A stretch of DNA of 64,000 bases, taken from NCBI RefSeq assembly GCF_010015585.1, contig NW_022985083.1, positions 172,223 to 236,222 on the forward strand, in the 5' to 3' direction. The translations under genes were made by a program, and so were the position numbers. The notes beneath the pieces are model-generated. The model did no database searches. It saw nothing but the letters and a program-made list of their open reading frames with translations, and had not been told where the DNA came from. Positions 1 through 11,083 of the stretch are shown here, piece by piece. The stretch is from Eremomyces bilateralis CBS 781.70 (lineage: Eukaryota > Ascomycota > Dothideomycetes > Eremomycetales > Eremomycetaceae). The first letter of the stretch is position 1. Every line of letters begins with the position of its first letter.

Positions 1-117
1 CGGAACAGGAGGCGGAGTGGGCTGCGATATGCTCAAGGCGATGGTACGACCCCTATGTTCGGTTGTATATGATGGACTGCTCACAACAATGGCCCAGAAA
101 TCGCACATACATCACTC

Positions 118-984
118 ATGCACACGCTGTTGAAACTTAATACCGGACTAGTCGGCATCATCTCCTCGTTCCTCGGCAGCGGTCGGAAAGATGCGAAGCT
201 GGATTACCGTAGCCTAACCAAGCTCTCCGATGAGTCTCGAGCGGAGACCATTGATGCTTTAGGGAAGCTGTACCACCGAATATCCCGCTCGGACCTCACA
301 TTGCTCCAACCGCAGCCTTTCTGCGGTAGATGTAGGCGTCGGGTACATCATGGGCCTTGCCAGAGTCACGGCGATGCAAAGTCGGCCGAATCGAACCCGT
401 CTAGACGTGGGGATGACGCGGCCGAAAAGCGGATGCGGCAAACGAGTCGGCAGAAAGACGACCAAGCTAGTGTGCAGCGAGTTCAACACGGCTCTGCAGA
501 ATCGCGTCTGGTCATGGTACGGCCGCGAGGTCGGCGGACGAGATCATCTTCGACGAGTTCGTCGGGCATGAAATCCGGGGAGACGACGGCTGTGGCATCA
601 CCAACATCATTGCCAACCATGACTCCCACGACACCCTCTCCGAAACCAGTGCGTGGACATCGACCGCCGCCTGTACATGCTCACTCATACCCTACTGCTT
701 TTCCAGCAGCGTCGCCAGGTCGCACTACGCAACATGGACGCGTTGCTCCGGTACCCACGAGAAGACAGGATAAGTTAACGCCGAGCTACTACTCGTTCGC
801 TTCAAACAGTACGAAGCTCGGAGAGATCCCTATGCGCAATTGGACGGTCCCATTCGACGAGGCTGAGGCTCGGAGGCTGAACGAGGCGGCTATGGACATG
901 CCGTATCCGTGGCATAGCCCCCCGGTGGAGCAGAAGGAGAGACCAAAAGGTCGGTTTCGGTTTTGGAAAAAGGGGGAGGATTGA
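118..984 (+). pseudogene. Unrecognised, probably frame-broken gene remnant at left edge
   Basis: A 288-codon frame is open from 118 to 984, but its middle is low-complexity Ser/Thr/Pro/Arg-rich, as expected of an out-of-frame reading. Protein-like stretches occur in different frames: residues 1-60 of this frame look natural, positions about 350-570 read better in the second frame, about 540-660 in the third (a run containing DEIIFDEF), about 650-780 shifts again (a helical run containing RRLYMLTHTLLLFQQRR), and the last 50 residues are basic (ending FWKKGED). No set of GT-AG introns that I tried joins these cleanly. I infer a decayed gene or one with assembly indels, possibly continuing left of the window. 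I do not recognise the family. Confidence 0.3.
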
Positions 985-1157
985 GCTGTCCGTGTGTTAA
1001 TGGTAATTCTGATGACTGATGAGCTACGAAATCACTTTAGCATTCTGACAGCGTTGAAGCGATGCACTTACAAATTCTGTCTGGATTATCGTGTGCAAAT
1101 TCGAGAATGAAAGTAGCGATATATTTAATATATGCTAATGGTATTTCGAACAATCAG

Positions 1158-2858
1158 TCATAAGATTTCCTTCAAGGGTTTCTGCTCCACCTCTCCTTTC
1201 TTCTGCCCAGACCCCGTCCACTCATCAATTAGCAATCGTGCTATGTTCTTGCCCATCAGTGCATTCGTCTCCATGGTGCTGATAAAACTCTCCATCCCGG
1301 ACGTGTACCACAGTCCCTCATCTAGCTTCAACTCTTCGAATGTAACCCTGGGGAGCCCGTAGGGGTATGAATGCCAAACCTTCCGGTACATCCAGCTGAT
1401 GTCATCCCTGCTAAGTTCGTGGCCAGCTGCAGGTGTGGGAAGGTCGAAGATCTCTGCGAGGAAAGCAGGGTTAACTGATTCGTGGGAGAAGATCTTGTAC
1501 ATGTACTCTGTACGCGGCGGGGAGAAGGCAGTATTGTTGACAGCCCGAAGGGTGCTGATGCTGAAGAATGCGGGTTTTGAATGAGTAGAAGGGTCAGAGG
1601 GTACGGTGGTGAGAATGGTGGTAGGGACTTCGGCGTCGGAGTCTATTCCGAACGCTCGGCCGTGGAGAAGGCGAGGAGAAGTGAAAAGCGTAACATGAAG
1701 CTTTACCCATGGTATCTCCGACGGGATGCTCTCAGGCGCTGGAAGTATGGAAACATTGGCAAATTGATAAGGCGCTGCCAGGATGACCGTATCGAAGCTC
1801 TCGGTCGCTGACTTGACCCCATACGAGTCTACCGTGTCTCCTAGTGACGATATGGTTGGACTTGAGGTAATCCCAAAGCCACTTTTCTCCCTACGTTCAA
1901 TGGCCGAGACTGTGACGTTAAGGCGCACATCTGACGATGCCGTCTTGGCCATATGGGCGAACATCTGCCAGTTGCCCCCTTCCACGGCCATGGCACCCTC
2001 AGGAGCCATCGAGACCATGGTCTCAAGTCCGTGTATCTCATTAAGCTCTTGAGCGTAGTTGACTCGCGTGCTACCATGCATTAGCCATTATAGAACGAAG
2101 AGCTATGGACGCTGGTCTCAAACCTCGCCTGCACAATCTCCTTGGCAAACAGACCACCCACCCCATTCTTCTCCAGAAACTCGATACCCGTCGCGGCGGT
2201 CGCCTGCGTCAAGCCCAGCAGCAACGCCACGTCGGACAGCGAGCTCCACGGAAAAAAAGGCTCCTCATACATCTTCAAGAACCGATTCACCGTCTTCTGC
2301 ACCAGCTTCCGCGTCTTGATCGGCGCATACCCGTATCGCCATAGCAATCTCGGCAGATCCCAAATCGTGCCGTATTGCGTGTAGACAAACTTCGCGCCGT
2401 CCCACACGCCCAGCGTGGGCCGATCGTCGCGCGGCCGCTCGTCGCCGGCGCCGCTGGTGCTGAGGTTGAACTCCGTGCAGGCGTCGACGAGGATCTGGTT
2501 CTGCTCGACGAAGATACTGGCCCCGAGTTCGATGGGGAAACGCGGGTCATCGTACGCGTGGACGGTGGTGGAGCGGCCACCGAGGTAGTGGTTGCGCTCG
2601 AAGATGGTGATGTCGACGTCGAGGCCGGCGCGTTGGGCGAAGCGCTGGATGTGGTATGCGGCTGAGGAGCCGGCTGCTCCACCTCCTATATACGTGTTAA
2701 ACGCGCAACATTTTAAGAACTCTAGCAATTGTACCGATGACGGCGACTCTTTTGCTTGTCTTTATGGGCTTCTGGGCCCCGAGAAATGAAGGGAAACTGA
2801 AGGCATGAATGCTGACGAACAGCAACGAAAACGCGACGCTGATGGCAGGGACTCTCAT
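1158..2858 (-). CDS. Prenylcysteine oxidase/lyase (PCYOX1 family)
   Basis: FAD-dependent thioether oxidase that releases cysteine and an isoprenoid aldehyde from prenylcysteine left by turnover of prenylated proteins; family members act in the lysosome/vacuole or secretory pathway. Model: exons 2735-2858, 2124-2685 and 1158-2070, 532 aa. The start is set by a signal peptide (MRVPAIS then a hydrophobic run) that is spliced into the FAD fold, giving VAVIGGGAAGSSAAYH (GxGxxG) near residues 38-50. Intron 2 (2071-2123) has branch GCTAATG and a TAG acceptor; splicing it restores the family motif QASTRVNY, whereas unspliced DNA reads into a stop. HGLETMVSM and the prenylcysteine-lyase domain fill the C-terminal two thirds. 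Length fits the family. Confidence 0.9.
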
Positions 2859-3241
2859 GATTATAAATTCTATCGACGGAGATAATTGAACACGGCTTTG
2901 AACGAAATCATAACTACTCGCAGAAGCCTTTTAAATCAAGAGGATACCGATGTAAATAGATCAAGAGTTGCGGAATGAACGGGAATATGGCGTGAGGGAG
3001 CAAACGGATGCTCCCTTACGTCAGGTTCTCAGCAACTACAGTCGGGATTGGGAGGTTAATGTCAAGAACAACGGCATCATTCCCGAAAGTCATTTGGGTG
3101 TATAGAATTAAATAAGACTGCAAGCCACACCATAATACCATTTATTGATCATGTCGTAACCGTCCAGTATACACAAGCTTACGACGCCAACGCCTTGCCA
3201 ATCAAGCGACCTCAAGTCCCTATAGACCATAAACCTGGGAA
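2859..3241. other. Intergenic, promoter side of prenylcysteine lyase
   Basis: This holds the 5' flank of the lyase gene and the 3' flank of VPS4. I see no ORF, RNA gene or repeat. Confidence 0.6.
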
Positions 3242-4748
3242 TTACAATGACCCCTCGCTTCCAAACTCTTTTGTCCACGCCGAGTTCCTGTCCAGGTCCT
3301 CAGAACTGACACTGGGTCTGGCCGCTCGAATCGCTCGCTCAAAGTCCTTCGTGTCCAGCTGCGGTTCCAGAAGTTTACTGGCATCCACTTGCGTCCAATC
3401 CATCTCCAGCGCTTTGGGGTCGCCGGGAGAGCACGGGGTGTACTTCTCCTCGTCGTCGACGTGTACCTGGTCATGGTAAGCAGTTGCGTTGCCGTTTCGA
3501 GGGGACACGTACCTTCTTCCAGTGCGTCGCGGTTTGAATCTTCCGAACGGGATACATCAGAGCATCCTGCACCGCAATACTAATGTCGCTCCCTGAGTAT
3601 CCTTCGGTCATCTGCGCCATTTTCCGGTAATTCAGCGAGTTTTCCCCTGGAGTGTTTCCCACCGCCAGTTGGAACATTCGTTGTCGTGCACCGAGATCCG
3701 GAAGACTGATGTGTATTCTCCGTTGGAATCGTCGTCGAATGGCGGCGTCCAGTTGCCATGGGATATTTGTCGCACCGAGAATGAGGACGCCCGACGAGTC
3801 TTTCCCCACGCCGTCCATCTGCACCAGTAACTCCGTCTTGATACGTCGTGAGGCTTCTGATTCGCCTTCACCACGGGGTCCACAGAGCGCGTCAATTTCG
3901 TCGATGAAGATGATTGAGGGTTTGTTTTCGCGCGCCATGGCGAAGAGCTGCTTCACCAGCCTATCCCAAAAGTCAGCCCGTATTCGACCAGACGTTGAAG
4001 GTTCCGCCAGCGTACCTCTCGCTCTCGCCCATCCATTTGGACACCAAGTCACTACTGCTGACGCTGAAGAACGTGCTCTGTGCCTCCGTAGCTACCGCCT
4101 TCGCTAGGTAACTCTTACCGGTACCTGGCGGACCGTAAAGTAATATGCCTTTCCATGGTTTCCGCTTCCCAACGAACAGATGCTCGAACTTTATCGGTAA
4201 TATGACCGCCTCCTTGAGGGCCTCCTTCGCTTGATCCAGACCCGCGACATCTTCCCAGTGGACATCCGGTCGCTCCAACAGTATCGCACCGGCGAGGGCA
4301 CCGCGCAGCTTCTTGGAGTCGGCGTCCAGCTCCTCTTCGTCTTCCTTGCCTTTGCCACTACCGGAGGCTACCTTCCCGTTTGCGCCCACTGCACTCGGCT
4401 TTTTCCGATCGTCCTTTTCGGCGAGGTGGTTCTTCAGCTTCTCGGCGCGGTCCATGTACTCGGCGGCCTTCGCTCGGATCATGTCCTTCGACTTGGCATT
4501 CTTCTCCCCTACGACTTGTTAGCATATGGTATAGCGACGGAATCGGTATCAGGACGAACATTTCAGCGCAAGCATAAACAGTTCCACTGTGGTCTCGATC
4601 AGCATACGTCATTCAGAGCAGTTGCAGGCTGTCACTCACGCGCTTGGTAGTATAGTTGATATGCTTTCTCATATTCTCCAGCTGTATCCTGATCGATCGC
4701 CTTCTTAACAACGTCAATTGCTCGACCGACAAAGTCGGTGTTGCTCAT
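3242..4748 (-). CDS. VPS4: Vps4 AAA ATPase, ESCRT-III disassembly
   Basis: AAA ATPase that disassembles ESCRT-III on endosomes during multivesicular body formation. Five exons: 4640-4748, 4560-4586, 4016-4508, 3513-3960 and 3242-3466; 433 aa against about 437 in yeast. The N-terminal MIT domain (about 1-75, starting [11 protein letters not shown]) is split over three exons, one of only 27 nt. A Lys/Glu/Gly-rich linker follows. Walker A GPPGTGKS lies at 171-178, Walker B IIFIDE at 226-231, then the arginine-finger segment ([10 protein letters not shown]), and the Vps4 C-terminal region with [10 protein letters not shown] and the terminal helix. All four introns fit phase and restore conserved sequence. 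It is divergent from prefoldin 6 across 471 bp. Confidence 0.97.
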
Positions 4749-5219
4749 CTTGGAGTTGACGCAGGCTCGGGCTTGACTGGTGATCGAAGAGCAGCGTCGC
4801 GGGCGTCTCTTAGTGCGCTTTTCAGAGAGGTAAACAGTTCAGATTGGGTCCAGGCGATGTCCGCTAATCAGACGAAAATAGAGCCGCAGATGATATGTGC
4901 TGTAGGGAAAAGGAAGTGCATGTAGATCAGAGAGGTTAATTGTTGATACCTGTAACAAATCGCTATCGGGCGGGGAGGGCCAAGGACATCAATGAATCGT
5001 GAGGCAACCACTTTTCGTGGGGCAACACCCAACAGTCTTCATATTATTCCGTAATTACAGACTTCATATTACGATCATTGCTCAAACACTGTGCAATCTC
5101 TTCTGGCTCTCCTCCGTGAAATTCTAGGAATTTGTCAAATCAATCCAACCTCTAAGAACGAGATCTGAATTTATACCCATCCTCGGCCAAACACGTTCCT
5201 TATATAATACTTCGACACC
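4749..5219. promoter_or_regulatory. Divergent VPS4/PFD6 promoter region
   Basis: A 471-bp spacer between two divergent start codons. A TATA-like stretch (TTATATAATA) lies at about 5200-5209, close upstream of the prefoldin start. No other clear element is visible. Confidence 0.45.
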
Positions 5220-5743
5220 ATGAGTAACCCGAAGAAGGTCATCCAAGACCTTACCGAGAAATATCAAAGTTTCCAGTCCGGTATTTGCCCGCTCCATGCC
5301 TCGCGATTCTGCATCACTATCGGAGCTAATCATTACCCGCAGACCTCCAGTCCGCCGTGGAAGCGCGACAAAAGCTCGAGTCCCAGCAGCAGGAAAACCA
5401 GAGCGTGAAGAAGGAGTTCGAGCTGCTCTCCGGCACGGCCAACATCTACAAGATGATCGGCCCGGTTCTGATGAAGCAGGAGAAGTCCGAAGCGACCATG
5501 AGCGTGAACGGGCGGCTAGAGTTCATTGAGAAAGAGATGTATGGTGCCATGATATTTCCTCGGCGCGTGAATTTTGGCGGGAGCTGACGGTTTTTTATAG
5601 AAAGCGGGTTGAAGGGCAGATATCGGAGATACAGAACAAGGCGGAGTCGGTGAAGTCGGAGGTGCGTATTGGTGTGGACGTCGAGGGGAGGATGGAGCTG
5701 ATTTTTCTAGATCATAAACCTACAATCCCAGACGGCTTCATGA
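5220..5743 (+). CDS. YKE2: Prefoldin subunit 6 (beta type, Yke2)
   Basis: Beta-type subunit of the hexameric prefoldin chaperone that delivers nascent actin and tubulin to CCT. Exons 5220-5280, 5343-5538, 5601-5661 and 5711-5743; 116 aa, normal for the family. The two coiled-coil arms are visible: N-terminal helix with KVIQDLTEKYQ, then ARQKLESQQQENQSVKKEF, the hairpin region with NIYKMIGPVL and the C-terminal helix with EGQISEIQNK. The third junction (donor at 5539) makes EKEIKRVEGQ. Unspliced DNA stops in each intron, which supports the model. Confidence 0.95.
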
Positions 5744-6231
5744 GCCGATTTCTCTTGAAGGCATTCAACTTGCTCTTACGTGACCACTTTAGCAGCTAGA
5801 TCGGTGTTGAAAAGGGGAATATGGATGTGAAAGGCGATGTCACGCCGACGAGGCATGGACCTGGCAGACGTTCGGATTGGATTGAGCCATGTTGGGGATA
5901 CGACTCTACTCCATACAGCGGTGCTACATATGCTTAACATGGACCACGGCTGGCCAGCACGAGGCAGATATAGCGAAGGGCAGCGCGTCCTACTCCATCC
6001 CACCGCAGCGGTCACTCATCGTGCTCTGGACAGTCGTAGAAGCCGCTCCTGAGAACCAGCGATGCGAAACGCGCAGAGGCAGATATACCATAGCTCGTCC
6101 AAGCGAGAAGCCAATTTCGAATCTACACGGCATCCCATCTGGCGGAACCCTCCGTAAACCCAGTGATACGCCTCCCATGATATCGTCGTATGTACAATCC
6201 CAACCGCCCATCCCTCCCCATCAATATTCCC
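5744..6231. other. Convergent 3' spacer
   Basis: 488 bp between the convergent ends of prefoldin 6 and the GRIM-19 gene. Short ORFs here show no protein-like composition. Nothing else seen. Confidence 0.5.
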
Positions 6232-6784
6232 TCAATCTTTCAACGGTTTCTCGGGCGTGACCGCGAACGTCGGCCGGACGAATCTACAAACAGTTAGTTA
6301 GCCTTGATTATCGTGTACCAATCGAGATTGGTTTTCCATAGCACGTACCGATCGCTGTGATACGCCTTGGTCTGCCGTCCCAACAACTCCTGCTCGCGCG
6401 CCAAATCCGCCCAATGCCTCCGCACCTGATCCCGATCTTCCTCCGCCTGCAATAACGGCGTCAAGTAGATCCGACTCCACATCTTCTCTCGTGCAAGCTC
6501 ACTATACCCCATCGTCAGCGACCATCTCCAATGCTCGTGGCTCCGATAAATTCTCGGAAACCAACGCCTCCACATATCCGAGCGAGTTGCCTGCCCGAGT
6601 CGAGGTATCGCATGTGTCAAACTCACTTATGCTCCCGCACGCCTACGCCGTACTTATAAAACCCGAACGTCATCACCAGGCCCATCCCGACGAGATACCA
6701 CGCGGGTCGGAATCCTCGTGTGGGGAGGTTGCGGCGGTATTGGACGGCGCCGTAGCCGCCCACCGGCGGCATGTCCTGAGGCAT
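6232..6784 (-). CDS. Complex I GRIM-19/NDUFA13 subunit
   Basis: Accessory subunit of mitochondrial NADH:ubiquinone oxidoreductase at the junction of the matrix and membrane arms. Exons 6627-6784, 6349-6501 and 6232-6283; 120 aa. The start MPQDMPPVGGYG and the block RRNLPTRGFRPAWY are diagnostic. One membrane helix follows (about residues 27-46), then REHNELAREKMWSRIYL, QAEEDRDQVRRHW, and the C-terminal exon giving SDRFVRPTFAVTPEKP. Introns are 125 and 65 nt, both with TAG acceptors. No separate presequence, as usual for this subunit. Confidence 0.95.
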
Positions 6785-7416
6785 GGTGGGGAAGGGACCG
6801 AAGAAGGGTGTGGAGGAGAGGGAGGTCGAATGGAGAAGGAATATTTCCGGATGGAGGCGCAATTGTTGGTGGTTCAATTGGAGGTGGGAGCTGATCGCGA
6901 GAGCTTAGAGTGACCGAGTGAGGTTCGGGATTGAATATCACGTGACTTAGAATCTATGAAATGGTCGTTTCCTGATTTGTCGATGAGATCGATTTTGGAT
7001 AGTCAGAGAAACTGGATCTGTTGACTATTCCATGAATGCAGGATATTGCAGTGATATTAAAGGCCTAGAACGCGATTTTCGGTGTTCGCTAAAGCTCCAT
7101 GAGCAATAGCATGCTGCTCTTTTCTTCCGGTAAGGTAGTGTTACATGTCGACTTCCATCGAAGTCCAAGCACGATGCCCCCATTCTGTCCAGCATACATT
7201 ATCCGCGTCTGCCTCGCACAAAACCTGAAATCATACACCCGATGCACGCGTTCCTTACGTACAGGGACTCAGACAGACGCCGACGATGCCCGAAATCCCA
7301 TCACCTTTTTCTCCGAAACTCCGATTTGATCTGGATGCCCACTCCAGCATACCCCCTCTACCAAGTAGCAATGCTTCTAACCCATCTTATCTTGTCGGTC
7401 TGTCGATCTCCCATCT
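6785..7416. other. Intergenic, upstream of GRIM-19 gene
   Basis: 632 bp holding the 5' flank of the GRIM-19 gene and the 3' flank of the next minus-strand gene. No convincing gene or repeat. Confidence 0.5.
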
Positions 7417-10328
7417 TCACTTGGCCGCTGGCCCCGAGGTGCCATTCACCTGCGCCGCACCTACCGTCGCGTCCCCACCCACCGCCACCTTCTGCGATTG
7501 CGGCTGCGGCGTGTGGCTCCCCTGCTTCACCGTCGGCGTCGCGGTCTCTCTAGCTGGCGACGCATGCCCCACGCTCGGGTTCGTGTTCGCCGTCGCGAGC
7601 ATATCCTGCTGTTGCTGCGGCATGACCTTCGCCGCCTGCTGATAGTGGTTTTTCTGCACCGCGAGATGTTCCGGCGCTTTGGTCGCGTCGGCGGGTAGCG
7701 TAGACGGCAGCGGCATGCGGGGTGATTGCGACGAGGAGGACACGTGGCGTTGGTGGGAGACGGCGCTGTTGGGTCGTGGTTGATTGGGGCTGGCGAGGTT
7801 GACAGGGCGGGGAGACAGGTGGCTCAAGGGCCCGGTGGAAGTCGGCGTCGGCGTCGCGTAGCCGGGATGTGGTTGAGGGTAGGTTGGTTGGACGGTCGGG
7901 ACGGGCGCCGGTTTAAGAGGGGAGGCGTTCCGCACGTAGGGGGACTGGCTCGCGGACGCGTTCATGGACGCTGCGCTCGAGGGGCGCTGGATATAGGGCG
8001 CTGGCTGCACCTGGGCGTTATATGGACGGTTTTGGACCGGGGTGTTTTGGTAGTATTGGTTCACCGGCGGTCGCTGTGCCGCTGCTGGAGTGTAGTTCTG
8101 CACCCCGGTTGGACCATAGTTTGGACGGACATTCGATGGAGGGTAGTTTTGTCCATATGCGGCGGGTCGAGGTTGAGTGAAAGTGCCCGGTGTCTGATAA
8201 GCCTGCGGATTGCTGGCAGACCGTTGGAACTGAGATAGCGGTGTTCGCGTAGCATTGGAAGCCTGCTGTGGATAATACGAGTTCGCAGCGGGTCTCGCAT
8301 GTGTGTTTGGCGCGACGGCGGTCCGGCCATATGTTTGGGGAAGAGGCGTATAATGACTCGACACGGGTCCCCGATTCACCGGCGTACCAACCGGAGCGGC
8401 GTTGTATGCAGGCACCTTCGGATTTCTTGGCGGGGCCGGTTCCTCCATGACGCCCCGGTGATTTGGAGCTTCGAACAGAACGGTTCGAGAAATGTTGAGC
8501 TCGTCAAGCTGATCCCCGTTCAGCTTCGCAACTGCATATGGAGGAAGAGAACCAATCATGAGAGACAACTGCATCTTGAGAGTCTCATAGATAGCCATCT
8601 CGCCAGCTGTCGGCGCACTGGGGCTTCCGGTAAGACTTGTGAGGGAGCTGTTGTGATTGACCGGGGTTCGGGTATTGGAAGCCAGTGAAGCATGTCGGAT
8701 ACGCTGGAACGAGTAGAGTGTCTCCAGCAGCTCCGAAATCTCGGCCAAGACCTCATCCACCTCTTTCTCCTCTTTTGAATGCATGCCCAGTTTCCTCTCA
8801 ATGTACTCGTGGTCCTCCACAGGGTCATACTCCTCCAATGCCTCCTTGATCCGACTTTCGTCAATTTCATCATCGGCGTCAGGTGCGGCCACTTCTCCAT
8901 TCGTTTCGCTGAATTCAAACACTTCTTCATCCGGCTCAAATCGTGGTTTGCCGATCTTCTGCCACCAGATGTCACCCTTGACTTCGGATGGGACAATTGC
9001 CGTCGAATCATCCCGGCTTGGCGCAAAGCTCGAATACACGCTCCGGAACAATGCCGCCTCTCGCGCTTGCTGCAAAGATGCCACTGCTTCTTGCGATAAA
9101 GGCGGATTGGCCTCTCCGGTGCTCAACGCACGATCTCGCTGCTTCCGCTTTGCTTCCGGAGACGTTGGTTCTTGAGTGCTGTCCACTCCGTTATACCCGA
9201 GCCACTGTCCGACGGAGAGCGACTCCCTGACCCAGTTATAGCTTCCTCGGCGGGACATCCGTGATAACGCATCTTGGGATACGAAGCTGACGCTGGAACC
9301 GCGGGTGCTGAGGTGTTTAACGGGTTTCGGAGGGGTAAGCGGCAAGGTATTTTGAGGCGGACGGAATGATTCGCCGAATGTCGGCGCCTTGATATCGGAA
9401 TCTTTGCCCTTGCGAGGGACCACCTTGACTGTTGACAGGACATTGGGGAGATCGCGTTCGTGAATGGGCATTTCGATCCCAACCCCGTTCTCGAATTCCG
9501 AACTAGCTGCGTCGGAGGCGGAGATCTGCTTTTTAGATTGGAAACTCGAGAAGAGCTGTCGAGGAACCGGTGCATTCGCGAAAAGAGTGAGGACCGTTCG
9601 TGGTTCGCCTTGCACCGACGTAGGCCTATCCGCAGCTCGAGCACTATCCTCTCCTTTGGTGGGGACCTTCGGGGTCGATGCTAGATCCGCTTCCTGTCTC
9701 GATACAATGCGCTCCAACTCCCCTTTGAATGCAGTCGCCCTAGCGAATAGCTTCGATTCATCATCGGAGAGTTGCCGGGATACACGCTTTTTGTTCTCGG
9801 ATGAGTATTGCTTAGCCGCAATGGGGGCAAGCACTTGGTCGAGAACATCGTCGACGTCTTGAGATAGTTCAGCTAGTGTTTTGTAGTGTTGTTTCTCGAG
9901 CTTTTGTGAGATGGTCGATCGTGTAGAGATCTCATCGACTTTCGCGCGTTTAGACGAAGGCTCTCCATTGGAAAGTCGATGATCGTCAGGTTTTGTAAGG
10001 ACATGATTAAGTATTGAAGGTTCAGGGTCGAAGCTGGAGATGAATCGGGTCAGCGCTGAGACCCAAGCAGAGGATTGGAAACAATAAGAAAGTCATGAAT
10101 ATGGAAAGGTGGTGCATATTGTTCTCACCTTTTCAGAATAGAGTGTATATCGGCAGCGAGCTGTGAATCTATTGATGGTTCATGGTCTGGAATCGTGTGC
10201 TCTGATGCGGCGACACCATTAACGTGCGCGTTCCCTTCGCTATCGTCGCGTTTCCGTTTGGAAGCGATGGTCGACTCGGGCGGTTGCTCGGGTGCGGGTG
10301 GAGATAAAGTGCCGTTCACCGTCGACAT
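7417..10328 (-). CDS. Unrecognised nuclear-type protein, Pro/Gln-rich C-terminus (938 aa)
   Basis: Two exons: 10129-10328 and 7417-10033, joined by a 95-nt intron. The start MSTVNGTLSPP has good context (GCGACCATG); a longer in-frame upstream reading lacks support. Visible: a bipartite basic signal (SKRKRDD) in exon 1, a second basic patch (SSKRAKVDE), a helical segment HYKTLAELSQDVDDVL, and a central charged region containing GDIWWQKIGKPRFEPDEE and EYIERKLGMHSKEEKE. A conserved-looking helical block follows (IYETLKMQLSLMIGSLPPYA then VAKLNGDQLDELNIS), and finally about 350 residues rich in Pro, Gln, Asn, Tyr and Ala. This looks like a fungal chromatin or transcription-associated protein, but I do not recognise a family and assign no function. 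Confidence 0.8.
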
Positions 10329-11083
10329 GGTCGCGTTGCGCCTGGGAAGTCCCTCAGCGGCGCGTGAGGTGATGGAGTTGATGGTGGAGGGACGCGCTGT
10401 TGCGCCGTCGCCCTGGCAAGGGATCGTCAAACTGGCCTTGTACCCTTTCGAGATTCGACGTGTTGAGGGTAGACCAGGTACGGTGGGAGGGATTAGTGGG
10501 AATGAGCGCAACCCAGGCCACGTACCACGTCTAGTAAAGAGCGAGGAAGAGATCAGGGGCAGCAGAGAAAAGCCGGGGACGAGGTATAGGGAGATATGGA
10601 CAATCAAGTGCAGAGTTCACGGCGAATGAGTTTCACGCCGAGAGTCGCGAGAGTCGTTGGTCGCTGCTCAGTCAGTCGCTCTTGCAAAACTTCGGGCATT
10701 AGGGAGGGGCGGAGAAAGTGTTCTTCCGGGTTGTCATCTCCTTGTTGCCTTGTATGGATGCCTTTGTTCCTTAATGCCTGATTTGGCTTCATTAATGCCT
10801 TGGTGCCTTGGGATATTTCATCGACCCCTGTCACGTGTATGTCTGGGGTCGAAGAGCCCTGCACGTGATTCGTCTCCAATTACCAATATGGAAACTTTCC
10901 TCCTCCTGCTCAACCAACCTTCGAGCTCCTGCATTAATCGTCCAATTCGCTTCTACATGTGTCATATTCTCTTCCGCTGAGTGATATTAATCCTCTTCCT
11001 TTCATTGGTGTTCCGGTGCCGTCTTTTTGCCCTGTCGATATGAACAGCGGCTGGGCTCATCCTCCGTGAGAGTATCGCGTTGC
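10329..11083. promoter_or_regulatory. Divergent promoter region
   Basis: 755 bp between two divergent starts. It contains a repetitive stretch around 10740-10810 with several copies of TGCCTT/AATGCCT. No further element identified. Confidence 0.4.
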
